Assembly (NCBI GenBank): GCA_963833585.1
Contig: CAWHYF010000005.1
Coordinates: forward strand, 186,001 to 250,000
Origin: Bog-756 sp963833585
GTDB lineage: Bacteria; Actinomycetota; Acidimicrobiia; Acidimicrobiales; RAAP-2
Direction: 5' to 3'
DNA: 64,000 nucleotides
Made by a program: the position numbers and the translations under genes. Under the pieces are notes generated by a model. The model did not search any database. It saw nothing but the letters and a program-made list of their open reading frames with translations, and was not told where the DNA came from. The number at the start of each line of letters is the position of its first letter. Position 1 is the first letter of the stretch. Below are positions 1 through 7,469 of this stretch, in pieces.

Positions 1-398
1 CGAGGAGCAATCCCGTGGTTGATCTGGACCCCGGCCGACGCTGTATTTTCCCGAGCATAACGACCCCATTCCACGATGCATCGAGCCCATTCAACCGTAG
101 GCGTCCCGATGCTCTTTAGACGACTGGGGCGACCAGAACGTTGCAGGCCACCCGGCCCTGGCCTAAGTGTGCCGTTGACGGGTGGTCAAAATGCGGCCGC
201 CAACTGGTGATATGGAGCGCGGGCCAATCCTCGGACATGACCAGCTGGTCACTCCAGTCGGTCGGACTCCAACGGACGGTTCCGACCTGACTCTGACCGG
301 CGCCCCCTGTTCATCCGGAGCACATGCACGGCCGGCTGGGCCGATGCTTGGGATGAGCCCGAAGTCCGAACGGCGGTCTTGGCAGTTGCCCGAGAGTC
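1..398. other. Window edge, no recognisable gene
   Basis: I see no convincing gene here. The short open frames on both strands have no recognisable motifs and lack the strong G/C third-position bias of the neighbouring genes. Base composition is less GC-rich than in the rest of the window, in keeping with the degraded accessory DNA just downstream. The stretch lies downstream of the anti-sigma gene, so it may hold that operon's terminator, but I could not find a clear hairpin followed by a T-run. Confidence 0.4.
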
Positions 399-653
399 TT
401 AGTCCGAGCGCCAACGCCGATAGAGGTTCGACAGGTCCGCTCTTGCTTCCGGGGTCAGGTCCTCCTGCTCAATCGCCCCGGACAACTCAATAGTCAGTCG
501 TATCTGCTCCAAGTAGGCAGAACAATTCGGACATGCCCGAAGGTGGGCCTCAAATCGACGCCGGTCCCTCCGGGAAAGCGCCCCTTCGAGGTAAGCGGTG
601 ACCAGCTCAACCGCCTGTTGACACACGATGTCTTTACGCCGCAACGACAGCAT
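399..653 (-). CDS. Zinc-finger anti-sigma factor (zf-HC2 type)
   Basis: An 84-residue soluble protein with the anti-sigma zinc-finger pattern: Cys11, His37, Cys41 and Cys44 in the form C-x25-H-x3-C-x2-C (local motif HLRACPNC). Proteins of this class bind and inhibit their partner ECF sigma factor and often release it on redox or envelope stress. It begins 3 bp after the stop codon of the sigma gene, as expected for a co-transcribed pair. There is no transmembrane segment, so it would act as a cytosolic, RsrA/ZAS-like sensor rather than a membrane-anchored one. The family call rests on the motif and the context; the inducing signal cannot be read from the sequence. Confidence 0.85.
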   Translation of the reverse strand: MLSLRRKDIVCQQAVELVTAYLEGALSRRDRRRFEAHLRACPNCSAYLEQIRLTIELSGAIEQEDLTPEARADLSNLYRRWRSD

Positions 654-656
654 CGG

Positions 657-1298
657 TCAATCCCTCCCCATCTGGGCTTCGAGAATCCCCCGTAAATGGC
701 TCCGACCACGATGCAACAGGATTCGCTGGTTCCCCGCACTGATCCCGAGTAGGTCGCAGGCCTCCGCGCCGGAGACGCCTTCGACATCCCGCAATATGAT
801 CACCTGGCGTTGACGAGGTGGAAGCTCGTCGAGTGCAGTCTTGAGCACCGGGAGCCAGCGGGCGGCGTCAAGGCGATCTTCCGTCCGCTCTACCCACCGG
901 TCAAGCGGATCTGCCCATTGGCCCTGGGAGTCGAACCGATTCGGGTCCACGGCATGGAGAGACTCGATCGACGTATTCGAATGCTCGCGAGAACCGGCCG
1001 AGCGTGTTCGATTAATGAGAATCCGGAACAACCAGGTCTTCAAGGACGAACGCCCCTCGAACCGGTCAATGCCGCGAACGACCCCCATCCAAGTGTCCTG
1101 CACTGCCTCCTCGGCCACCGACTGACTGGTGACCATCGAACGCGCCAAGCGCAACATGGACTCTTGATAGCGGCCAACAAGTAGGACGAACGCTTCCTCG
1201 TCACCATTACGCAAGCGGCCAAGCAGCTCAGCGTCCGTCTCCACGACGCAGAGCGTAGGCCTCGGACGCCGAGCACGAAGTGTTGCCCACCGGTTCAT
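657..1298 (-). CDS. RNA polymerase ECF-type sigma-70 factor
   Basis: A 213-residue ECF sigma factor with region 2 at about residues 45-110 (RYQESMLRLARSMV, then the conserved EEAVQDTW) and region 4 at about 150-205 (LDELPPRQRQVIILRDVEG followed by a helix-turn-helix). It would direct RNA polymerase to a small stress regulon. The ATG used gives a basic N-terminus of about 18 residues before family similarity begins; an internal GTG close to VVETDAELL could be the real start because no clear Shine-Dalgarno precedes either. The anti-sigma gene follows 3 bp downstream. A divergent, broken secreted beta-propeller gene lies upstream, and the shared intergenic region contains a perfect inverted repeat. 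Confidence 0.9.
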   Translation of the reverse strand: MNRWATLRARRPRPTLCVVETDAELLGRLRNGDEEAFVLLVGRYQESMLRLARSMVTSQSVAEEAVQDTWMGVVRGIDRFEGRSSLKTWLFRILINRTRSAGSREHSNTSIESLHAVDPNRFDSQGQWADPLDRWVERTEDRLDAARWLPVLKTALDELPPRQRQVIILRDVEGVSGAEACDLLGISAGNQRILLHRGRSHLRGILEAQMGRD

Positions 1299-1361
1299 GG
1301 TGATGGGCAGCGTCTGCTGCTAGGTCTCCGGGACATGTCATTGAGTCCCCGATGATCACTG

Positions 1362-1392
1362 GAGCGTTACGGCACGGGTCGGCGTAACGCTC
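1362..1392. promoter_or_regulatory. Perfect 10-bp inverted repeat between divergent genes
   Basis: GAGCGTTACG (1362-1371) and CGTAACGCTC (1383-1392) are exact reverse complements separated by 11 bases. The element sits between the ECF sigma gene (minus) and the beta-propeller remnant (plus). It could be an operator for a dimeric regulator or an RNA hairpin in the leader of either gene. There is no T-run after it, so a simple intrinsic terminator is less likely. Confidence 0.5.
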
Positions 1393-1423
1393 GAGCCCGT
1401 CTCGGAACTGAGTCCTAGAGCCC

Positions 1424-1443
1424 TATACCTCGATCTGAAGGAG
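1424..1443 (+). promoter_or_regulatory. Putative -10 box and Shine-Dalgarno of beta-propeller remnant
   Basis: TATACC at 1424-1429 fits a -10 element and AAGGAG at 1438-1443 is a strong ribosome-binding site 5 bases before the ATG at 1449. GGAACT at 1404-1409 resembles an ECF -35 box, but its spacing to TATACC is short. The good translation signals show that the now broken gene was once expressed. Confidence 0.35.
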
Positions 1444-1448
1444 ACAGT

Positions 1449-1788
1449 ATGAAACGACTCATCCGACTGGCCGTGGCCATCGGGGCACTCCTGGGCCTGT
1501 CTGCCCTGGTGGCACCGATCGCCCGCCGGGGCCGATGGGGTTCCCCAGGGCGCAGCGTCGTTCGAAGGGGGTGCCGACCACGTCGTCTGTGTCCAGACTG
1601 ACAACACAGCGGGTGACCAGATCGCTGCCTATGACCGGTCCAATAGCGGGAGCCTGAGTCTGGCCGGCACCTATAACACCGGAGGGTTGGGTGGCGTGTT
1701 GAACGGATCCCAAGTGGATCACCTCGCATCCCAGGGTTCCCTCGTCTACAGCCAAACCGCTGGCTCGCTGTACGCCGTAAACGCTGGC
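1449..1788 (+). pseudogene. Broken secreted beta-propeller (lactonase/YncE-like) gene, 5' part
   Basis: The ATG opens with a clear signal peptide (MKRLIRLAVAIGALLGLSAL, cleavage near APIA) and stops after about 50 codons. One extra base near 1526 moves the rest into the next frame, which then reads continuously with propeller-like sequence: VVCVQTDNTAGDQIAAYDR, then TYNTGGLGGVLNGSQVDHL and SLYAVNAG. This is the first blade of a secreted 7-bladed lactonase/YncE-like protein. The remaining blades are missing, and at about 1789 the sequence turns directly into transposase sequence. The family call is from memory of its conserved start; the truncation is directly visible. Confidence 0.65.
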
Positions 1789-2035
1789 AGGGTCGATTCC
1801 TGTGGCAAGGTCACCCTTCGCCGTCGAAGCTTTTCCATATCGCCATCGGGCGGCGCCACAAGGGCACTCCGATACGGCTCTACGTGGCTGATCTGGACAT
1901 TCGTATCGTGACCCTGGACGGCACGCTCCTCCGCCGTCTGACGTTGGACACCTCGCGCACCTACCAGCCCAGCGGATTGCCTCGCACTAGGGTTCGTGAG
2001 GGTTCGCGTGTCCCACGATGACCCGCGACATCACA
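1789..2035 (+). mobile_element. IS481-family element remnant: transposase C-terminus and right end
   Basis: From 1789 the frame reads RVDSCGKVTLR and then, after a one-base shift near 1825, HIAIGRRHKGTPIRLYV, VADLDIRIVTLDGTLLRRL and LDTSRTYQPSG. This is the hallmark C-terminus of IS481-type transposases (GKVTLR, HxGIGR, LTLDPSRDYQP). The bases at 2009-2035 (TGTCCCACGATG... ending in CATCACA) look like the terminal inverted repeat of such elements. The left end and the DDE catalytic core are absent, so the element is dead. Its end stops about 5 bp before the 3' end of the tRNA-Leu gene. Confidence 0.7.
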
Positions 2036-2040
2036 TACGT

Positions 2041-2123
2041 GTCGGAGGGGGGACTTGAACCCCCACGCCCTTGCGGGCACTAGCCCCTCAAGCTAGCGCG
2101 TCTGCCTATTCCGCCACTCCGAC
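2041..2123 (-). tRNA. tRNA-Leu (anticodon GAG)
   Basis: Reading the minus strand, a perfect 7-bp acceptor stem (GTCGGAG/CTCCGAC) closes a class II tRNA. The anticodon stem CTAGC/GCTAG holds the loop TTGAGGG, giving anticodon GAG. The variable arm is long (TGCCCGCAAGGGCGT), and the T-arm GGGGGTTCAAGTCCCCC is canonical. The discriminator base would be the A complementary to position 2040. CCA is not encoded. The IS481 remnant abuts the 3' side. Confidence 0.95.
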
Positions 2124-2221
2124 GAAGTGGCACCGGCCTCGTAACCGGGGCGAGTGGCATGGTAGCGCGGCGCCGGACGGTCCCGACGCAACCCCAGCTG
2201 GGAACGGCCAGCTGCCTGATC

Positions 2222-4012
2222 TCACGCCTGGTTCGCCGCCGGCCCGGGTTTGAGGGTGCTCCACAGAGCCGCGTTCCACAGGAGGCCGTCAGTAGAGGGG
2301 TTGTATTCCACGTTTCCGAGCTGGACCCCGTTGGCTTCGAATCCGGGCTCGGCGAACAGGGGGAGGCCGATCATCTGATCCCAGAGTTGGTCGTCGATCT
2401 GGTCATAGATGGTCCCTCCGGTCACCGGGTTAAGGGCCTGGGCGGCCTGAGCGAACAGCTGGTCCACCTGGGGGTCGTCGAAGTTGCTCCAGTCCTGGGT
2501 CCCCTCGGATCCGACCGAACCCTGTCCATCGGAGTACCAGGCGGCGGTGACCGTCTGAAAGGGGCTCGAGGTCCGGGTGACCAAGGCCAGGTCGTAGGTG
2601 TCGTCGGCGGCTGCCGTGGCCAGTTCCGCCGATCCGGCCACCGGGACGGTGACCACGGAGATCCCCACCTGGTGCAGCTGGGTGCTGATCTGCGCGGCCA
2701 CCCCGAGGATCCAGGGGTCCCCGGCCAGAACCGCCATCCGCAAGGTCAGGGGTGCTCCGGTGTCGTCGACGTACTGTCCGTCGGCGTTGGGGTGGTAGCC
2801 GATGGACTTGAGCAGCCGATCGGTGGTGGTCAGATCGCGCGCGCTGTACTCGCCGGCGGCTGACGACATCGTGTAGTCGGTCTGGGAGGGAGCGGCCAGG
2901 TGGTCCTGGCTGACCACCAGGTCCGGTTCGATGGCGCCAAAGGTCCGCTGCAGCAGATCGGCGCGGTCGATGGCGTGGGCGACCGCCTGGCGCGCCGCCG
3001 CCCGGGACATCTGAGGAGACGCCACGTTGAACTCGAGATCGAGGATCCGGAGTGACGGCCTCACCACGCTCTCCGTGTTGGGCATGGACGACACCGTGTT
3101 GAGCGAGCCGAGATCGAAGTCGACGGGCTGGGCGACGGCCTCGTTCCCCCGGGCCAAGGTGTCGGCCCAGCTCGACGCCGTCGGGTTCACGCTCACGGTC
3201 AGCGACTTGAGCAGGGCCGGGGTCCCCCACCACCGGGGATTGCGTACCAGGACGGCGTGGCCCGAAGTCGAGGCCGACTGGACCAGCAGCGGCCCGGCGG
3301 AGAGCTCGACGTCGGGATTGAAGGTGTCGAAGCCATGGTTCCATCCGACTGCGCGGGCGATGTGGGCCGGGACCATGTGGTCGAACAGTACCCGCCAGTC
3401 CGTGTACGGGGTCGAGAAGGTTACCGTCACCGTCTTTCCGTCGTGGCTGGGGAGCACCGACTGGACGTCCCGGTAGCCCAATGTGGAGGCCACCTGATCG
3501 GGTCGGCCGGTGATGTCGATGCCGTCCCCTCTCTGGGACTGCCAGGCGTACATGAAGTCCTCAGCACTCACCGGCACCCCATCGGACCACACCGCCTTGG
3601 GGTTGATCACGTACTGGATGGTGAGCGGCGAGGGGGAGATAGTTTCCACGCTGGTCAGGAGATCCGTGTTCACTTCGGGCACCAGTTTGGGGTTGATCAC
3701 GTAGGCGCTCGGCAGTACCGAGGAAAGGAGGGTTGGCGTCGACGACGCGGCCCCGGCGGGCGTGTTCGGATTGAATCCCGACCATGCCTCGTCGAGGTCG
3801 ACGGCGCTGGACCCGCCGCTGGCCGCCACCAGCGGGGAGGGGGTCTGGGCGTCGACCTGACTGATCCGATGGTTTCCCAGATGGTCGACCACCGACACCA
3901 GGCCGATGATGAAGATGATGACCAGGGGCAGGGTCCACCGGGCACGGTGCTCCCGCCACAGGGACGCCACGCCTGGACGACGCCCGGTGTCCCCGGCGCC
4001 GTTCCGGTTCAC
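2222..4012 (-). CDS. Membrane-anchored peptide ABC transporter substrate-binding protein (SBP family 5)
   Basis: A 596-residue OppA/DppA-type solute-binding protein. After a basic N-terminus there is one hydrophobic segment (about residues 27-46) and no lipobox cysteine, so it is probably held by an uncleaved anchor. Family features include SDGVPVSAEDFMYAW and the later KSLTVSVNP and YDLALVTRTSSPF segments. The GTG start overlaps the secG stop as GTGA, so the two are probably translationally coupled. No permease or ATPase genes are adjacent; it is an orphan that may share a transporter encoded elsewhere, possibly the one at 43663-48262. Substrate is unknown; di- or oligopeptides are the family default. 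Confidence 0.88.
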   Translation of the reverse strand: MNRNGAGDTGRRPGVASLWREHRARWTLPLVIIFIIGLVSVVDHLGNHRISQVDAQTPSPLVAASGGSSAVDLDEAWSGFNPNTPAGAASSTPTLLSSVLPSAYVINPKLVPEVNTDLLTSVETISPSPLTIQYVINPKAVWSDGVPVSAEDFMYAWQSQRGDGIDITGRPDQVASTLGYRDVQSVLPSHDGKTVTVTFSTPYTDWRVLFDHMVPAHIARAVGWNHGFDTFNPDVELSAGPLLVQSASTSGHAVLVRNPRWWGTPALLKSLTVSVNPTASSWADTLARGNEAVAQPVDFDLGSLNTVSSMPNTESVVRPSLRILDLEFNVASPQMSRAAARQAVAHAIDRADLLQRTFGAIEPDLVVSQDHLAAPSQTDYTMSSAAGEYSARDLTTTDRLLKSIGYHPNADGQYVDDTGAPLTLRMAVLAGDPWILGVAAQISTQLHQVGISVVTVPVAGSAELATAAADDTYDLALVTRTSSPFQTVTAAWYSDGQGSVGSEGTQDWSNFDDPQVDQLFAQAAQALNPVTGGTIYDQIDDQLWDQMIGLPLFAEPGFEANGVQLGNVEYNPSTDGLLWNAALWSTLKPGPAANQA

Positions 4013-4239
4013 TGCAAGCGCAGGAGGAGGATCACGTTGGTGAAGGCGAAGATCACCGCCACGGTGACCGTGATCCGGTCGAGGTTCTTCTCCACCACGG
4101 TTGAACCGGAGGCGGCCGACCCGACCGATCCGCCGAACATGTCGGAGAGGCCACCTCCCTTCCCACTGTGCATGAGGATGAGGAAGATGAGCGCCAGGCA
4201 GGTCAAGATCTGCAATACCACGATGATTGCGGTCAGCAC
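4009..4239 (-). CDS. secG: Preprotein translocase subunit SecG
   Basis: A 76-residue protein with two hydrophobic segments (about 3-23 and 55-74) flanking the conserved cytoplasmic loop HSGKGGGLSDMFGG. SecG is a small accessory subunit of the SecYEG channel that assists SecA-driven export. Length, topology and the loop motif all fit. It lies downstream of tpiA, the usual actinobacterial position after gap-pgk-tpiA, and its stop overlaps the GTG of the peptide-binding protein. Confidence 0.95.
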   Translation of the reverse strand: MLTAIIVVLQILTCLALIFLILMHSGKGGGLSDMFGGSVGSAASGSTVVEKNLDRITVTVAVIFAFTNVILLLRLQ

Positions 4240-4282
4240 CTGATCGTCCTCCTCTTCATGACCGAAGGAGACGCTACCAAAC

Positions 4283-5080
4283 TCACCGACGGGAGCGTGC
4301 CGCGGCCCGGATGATGCCTACGAAGGCACCGATGTCCAAGCTGGCCCCTCCCACCAGGGCGCCGTCCACGTCGGGGCCAGAGAGGATGGACTCGGTGTTC
4401 TCTTCGGTCACCGAGCCCCCGTACTGGATCCGGATCGACGCGGCGGCATCGGCATCGCTGCACTTGGCCACCACCTGGCGGATCCACTGGCACGCCTGCT
4501 GAGCGTCCTCGGGAGTGGCGGCATGCCCCGAACCGATGGCCCACAGCGGCTCATAGGCGACCACGACACCGGCCACCACCTCGGCCGCCAATCCCCCCAG
4601 GGCCACCTCGACCTGGTCGGCCAGCCGCTCTTCGGTCAAGCCGGTGTCCCGCTCGTCGATGGTCTCCCCCACGCAGCAGATGGGAGTCATCCCGTTCCGG
4701 ATGACCGCTCGGAGCTTGGCCTTGACCACCTCGTCGGTCTCCTCGAACAGACGTCGACGCTCCGAGTGTCCCACGATGACATAGTCCACATGGAGCTTGG
4801 CCAGCATGAGCGGGCTGACCTCACCGGTGTACGCGCCCGAGTCCTCGATGGCGCAGTTCTGGGCGCCGAGCGCCACCGGGATCCCCTCGGGCTCCAGGAC
4901 CGACTGAACGGTGCGCAAGTCGGTGAACGGGGGATGCACCGAGACGTCGAGGTGGGCGACGTCCGCCGGCTGGAGTCGCAGTCCCAGGTCCCGCGCCGCG
5001 TGGAGGGCCTGGTGGTGATCGAGATTCATCTTCCAGTTGCCACTGATGAGCAGCCGGCGACCCGGGGGGGCGTCGCTCAC
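4283..5080 (-). CDS. tpiA: Triosephosphate isomerase
   Basis: A 265-residue TIM barrel enzyme that interconverts dihydroxyacetone phosphate and glyceraldehyde 3-phosphate in glycolysis and gluconeogenesis. Catalytic residues are visible: Asn15 and Lys17 in SGNWKMN, His105 in VIVGHSERR and Glu177 in AYEPLWAIGSG; IQYGGSV near the end binds phosphate. I place the start at the GTG overlapping the pgk stop (GTGA), which gives the usual family length. The open frame runs further upstream, but only because it enters pgk after a frame break; this is not a pgk-tpiA fusion. Confidence 0.95.
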   Translation of the reverse strand: MSDAPPGRRLLISGNWKMNLDHHQALHAARDLGLRLQPADVAHLDVSVHPPFTDLRTVQSVLEPEGIPVALGAQNCAIEDSGAYTGEVSPLMLAKLHVDYVIVGHSERRRLFEETDEVVKAKLRAVIRNGMTPICCVGETIDERDTGLTEERLADQVEVALGGLAAEVVAGVVVAYEPLWAIGSGHAATPEDAQQACQWIRQVVAKCSDADAAASIRIQYGGSVTEENTESILSGPDVDGALVGGASLDIGAFVGIIRAAARSRR

Positions 5081-6260
5081 CGCGCCGCCGGGGCGTTGGG
5101 AGCGGCCCGGAGTGCGGCCAGGCCGGGCAGGTCGCCGTATTCGAGGAGCTCGAGCGACGCTCCCCCGCCGGTCGAGATGAAACTGATCCGGTCCCCCAGT
5201 CCCAACTCGTCGACGGCCGCGGCACTGTCCCCGCCTCCCACCACGGTGTAGCCGCGGCATCCCGCCACGGCCCTCGCCACCCCGGCGGTCCCCGCCGCGA
5301 ACCTGCCGGTCCTCGAACACCCCCATCGGGCCGTTCCACAGGACCGTCCCGGCCGAGGCGATGGCGTCGGCATAGGCCTCGACCGTATCCGGTCCGATGT
5401 CGAGGCCCTTCCAACCGTCCGGAACTTCGCGGCCGACCACCCGGACCTCCCCCTCGGTGCAGTCGCAGCCGAAGGAGGCGTCGGGTTCGAGGGCCACGAT
5501 GTCGGTCGGCAGCAGGATCTGCTTTCCCGAGGCCAGCAGGGCCGCGCACTCGTCGATCCGTTCGGGGTCGATCATCGAGCTGCCGACGTCATGGCCGGCT
5601 GCCGCCAGGAAGGTGAAGGCCATGCCGCCGCCGACCACGAGGGCGTCCACGCGTTGGAGCAGTGCCTGCAGCACTCCGAGCTTGTCGGCCACCTTGGCCC
5701 CGCCCACCACGGCCACGAACGGCCGGGTCGGCGAGCCCAGAAGACCGCCCAGGGCCTCGATCTCCCGCTGGAGGAGGAACCCGGCGGCACTGGGCAAGCG
5801 GGTCGGAGGTCCGACCACTGAGGCGTGCCGGCGATGGGAGACACCGAAGGCGTCGTTCACGTAGGCGTCGTGCCCGTTGATCAACTTGTCGACGAAGCCG
5901 GGGTCGTTGTGCTCCTCACCCGGATCGAACCGGAGGTTCTCGGCCAGCTCCACCCGGGGGGCCAGTCGGGCCAGCTCCTCGCGGACCGGACCCAGGTCGA
6001 ACCGGGCATCCGGGGCCCCATTGGGCCGGCCCAGATGGGTGCAGGCGGTGACGGTGGCACCTTGGTCCAACAGGTACTCGCAGGGTGGGGAGGGCAGCCC
6101 GGATCCGAAAGTCGTCGGTGACCTCCGAAGGTCGGCCGGCGCAGGCCCGGAGCGGGACGTTGAAGTCCACCCGGACCAGCACGCTGGCCCCGTCGAGATC
6201 CGGCAGGTCGCCGAGCAGCGGCAGCCCGATCAGTAGCGGGTTCTCTGTCTTGGTGCTCAT
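5077..6260 (-). CDS. pgk: Phosphoglycerate kinase (two frame breaks in this sequence)
   Basis: Catalyses the ATP-forming step from 1,3-bisphosphoglycerate in glycolysis. The coding sequence is recognisable end to end but lies in three pieces. Residues 1 to about 60 (VLVRVDFNVPL, DDFRIRAALPTLR) are in one frame. After one extra base near 6077-6080 the middle follows (CTHLGRPNGAP, AVVGGAKVADKLGVL, LWNGPMGVFED). After another extra base near 5300-5305 the end follows (FAAGTAGVARAVAGC, STGGGASLELLEYG). Total span is 3n+2, so removing two bases restores a normal product of about 394 residues. ATG at 6260 is preceded by GAGGGGAGA. Since pgk is near-essential, I read the breaks as sequence errors unless proven otherwise. 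Confidence 0.9.
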
Positions 6261-6302
6261 CGCCGAGTCTCCCCTCGAACCTTCCACGATGCCCCTCCCC
6301 GG

Positions 6303-7328
6303 TCAGGAGGCGGAGCCACCGACCACCAGTGACAGGTCCACCAACCGGTTGGCGTACCCCCACTCATTGTCGTACCAGCCCGCCACCTTGACCAGAGTGA
6401 TGCCCGACGCCGACGGCATCACCATGGTCAGCAGGGAGTCGAACGTGCACGACGCCGGACTCCCCACGATGTCGGTGGAGACGATCGGGTCCTCCGTATA
6501 GACGAGCACCTGGGACAGCGGTCCAGACGAGGCCGCGGCGGCGAAGGCCGCGTTCACGTCCCGGATGCTGACCGCGCCGGGGATGACCGCCGTGAAGTCG
6601 GTGATCGAGCCGTCCGGGACCGGTACCCGCAGAGCGGTGCCGTCCAGTCGTCCCTTCATCGTCGGAAGCACCAGGCCGGTGGCTCGAGCCGCCCCGGTCG
6701 AGGCCGGCACGATATTGATGGCCGCGGCCCGGGCCCGACGGAGGTCCTTGTGGGGCAGGTCGAGGAGGTTCTGGTCGTTGGTGAAGGCGTGGACGGTGGT
6801 CATCATGCCGCTCTCCACCCCGAAGGCGTCGTCGAGGACCTTCACCATCGGCACGAAACAGTTGGTGGTACAGGAGGCGTTGGACACCACGAAGTCCTTG
6901 GCCGGGTCGAATTCGGTGTCGTTCACCCCCATCACGAACGTGGCGTCGACGTCGGTGGCCGGGGCCGAGACGACCACCCGGGTGGCACCGGCCTCGAGAT
7001 GGGCGCTGGCCGACTCCCGGGTCGTGAACAGCCCGGTCGATTCGATGACCACCTCCACGCCGAGCTTGTCCCACGGCAGGGCCTTCGGATCCCGCTCGGC
7101 CAGGACGGCTATGGGTCCGGAGTCGAGCACGATGGACGAGCCGTCCACGGTGACCTCGCTGCCGAACCGGCCGTGGGTCGAGTCGTAGCGGAGGAGGTGC
7201 GCCAGGGTCTCGGCCGACGTGAGGTCGTTGACCGCCACCACTTCCACCCCGGCGCCCAGGCTCCGGGCCGCCCGAAGATAGTTCCGGCCGATGCGCCCGA
7301 AGCCGTTGATGCCGATCCGTACGGTCAT
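6303..7328 (-). CDS. gap: Glyceraldehyde-3-phosphate dehydrogenase, NAD-dependent
   Basis: A 341-residue classical phosphorylating GAPDH. The Rossmann start is GINGFGRIGR (residues 6-15). An Asp follows the second strand (AVNDL, Asp35), typical of NAD+ rather than NADP+ specificity. The catalytic cysteine is Cys153 in SNASCTTN, and the C-terminus carries WYDNEWGYANR. I chose the ATG at 7328, where family similarity begins, with AGAGG a few bases upstream; the open frame extends upstream without similarity. It heads the gap-pgk-tpiA-secG run. In most actinobacteria whiA lies directly upstream, but here it does not. Confidence 0.97.
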   Translation of the reverse strand: MTVRIGINGFGRIGRNYLRAARSLGAGVEVVAVNDLTSAETLAHLLRYDSTHGRFGSEVTVDGSSIVLDSGPIAVLAERDPKALPWDKLGVEVVIESTGLFTTRESASAHLEAGATRVVVSAPATDVDATFVMGVNDTEFDPAKDFVVSNASCTTNCFVPMVKVLDDAFGVESGMMTTVHAFTNDQNLLDLPHKDLRRARAAAINIVPASTGAARATGLVLPTMKGRLDGTALRVPVPDGSITDFTAVIPGAVSIRDVNAAFAAAASSGPLSQVLVYTEDPIVSTDIVGSPASCTFDSLLTMVMPSASGITLVKVAGWYDNEWGYANRLVDLSLVVGGSAS

Positions 7329-7469
7329 TGCCTCTGTGCCTCGCTCATCACTGTCCTGTCTGTCCCTGTGCCTGTCCGGTGCCTGTACCGGCACTCCCCA
7401 CCGATGCCGCTGCCCCTCCACGGAATGGAGACCGGCGTCCACGCTAGGGCATCCCGACGGGTGCAGGGG
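7329..7469. other. gap upstream region, site where whiA is usually found
   Basis: This 141-bp gap between yvcK and gap (both minus) contains no gene. On the minus strand TAGCGT (7446-7441) could be a -10 box for gap, with a long leader rich in short GACAGG/CACAGG-like repeats. The conserved actinobacterial order is rapZ-yvcK-whiA-gap, so an expected gene is absent. Confidence 0.5.

Noticed and set aside
160..215. A GGTCAAAATGCGGCCGCC-like motif resembling ends of some IS21-type elements
   Set aside because: Only one copy is present, with no transposase remnant or partner repeat, so it cannot be supported as an IS end.
1..2123. Possible genomic island integrated at tRNA-Leu(GAG)
   Set aside because: No integrase and no direct repeat of the tRNA 3' end were found; the IS remnant alone explains the boundary.
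4283..6070. A 595-codon open frame that looks like a pgk-tpiA fusion
   Set aside because: The pgk C-terminus continues in a different frame and ends with its own stop exactly at the tpiA GTG, so the fusion arises only from a frame break.
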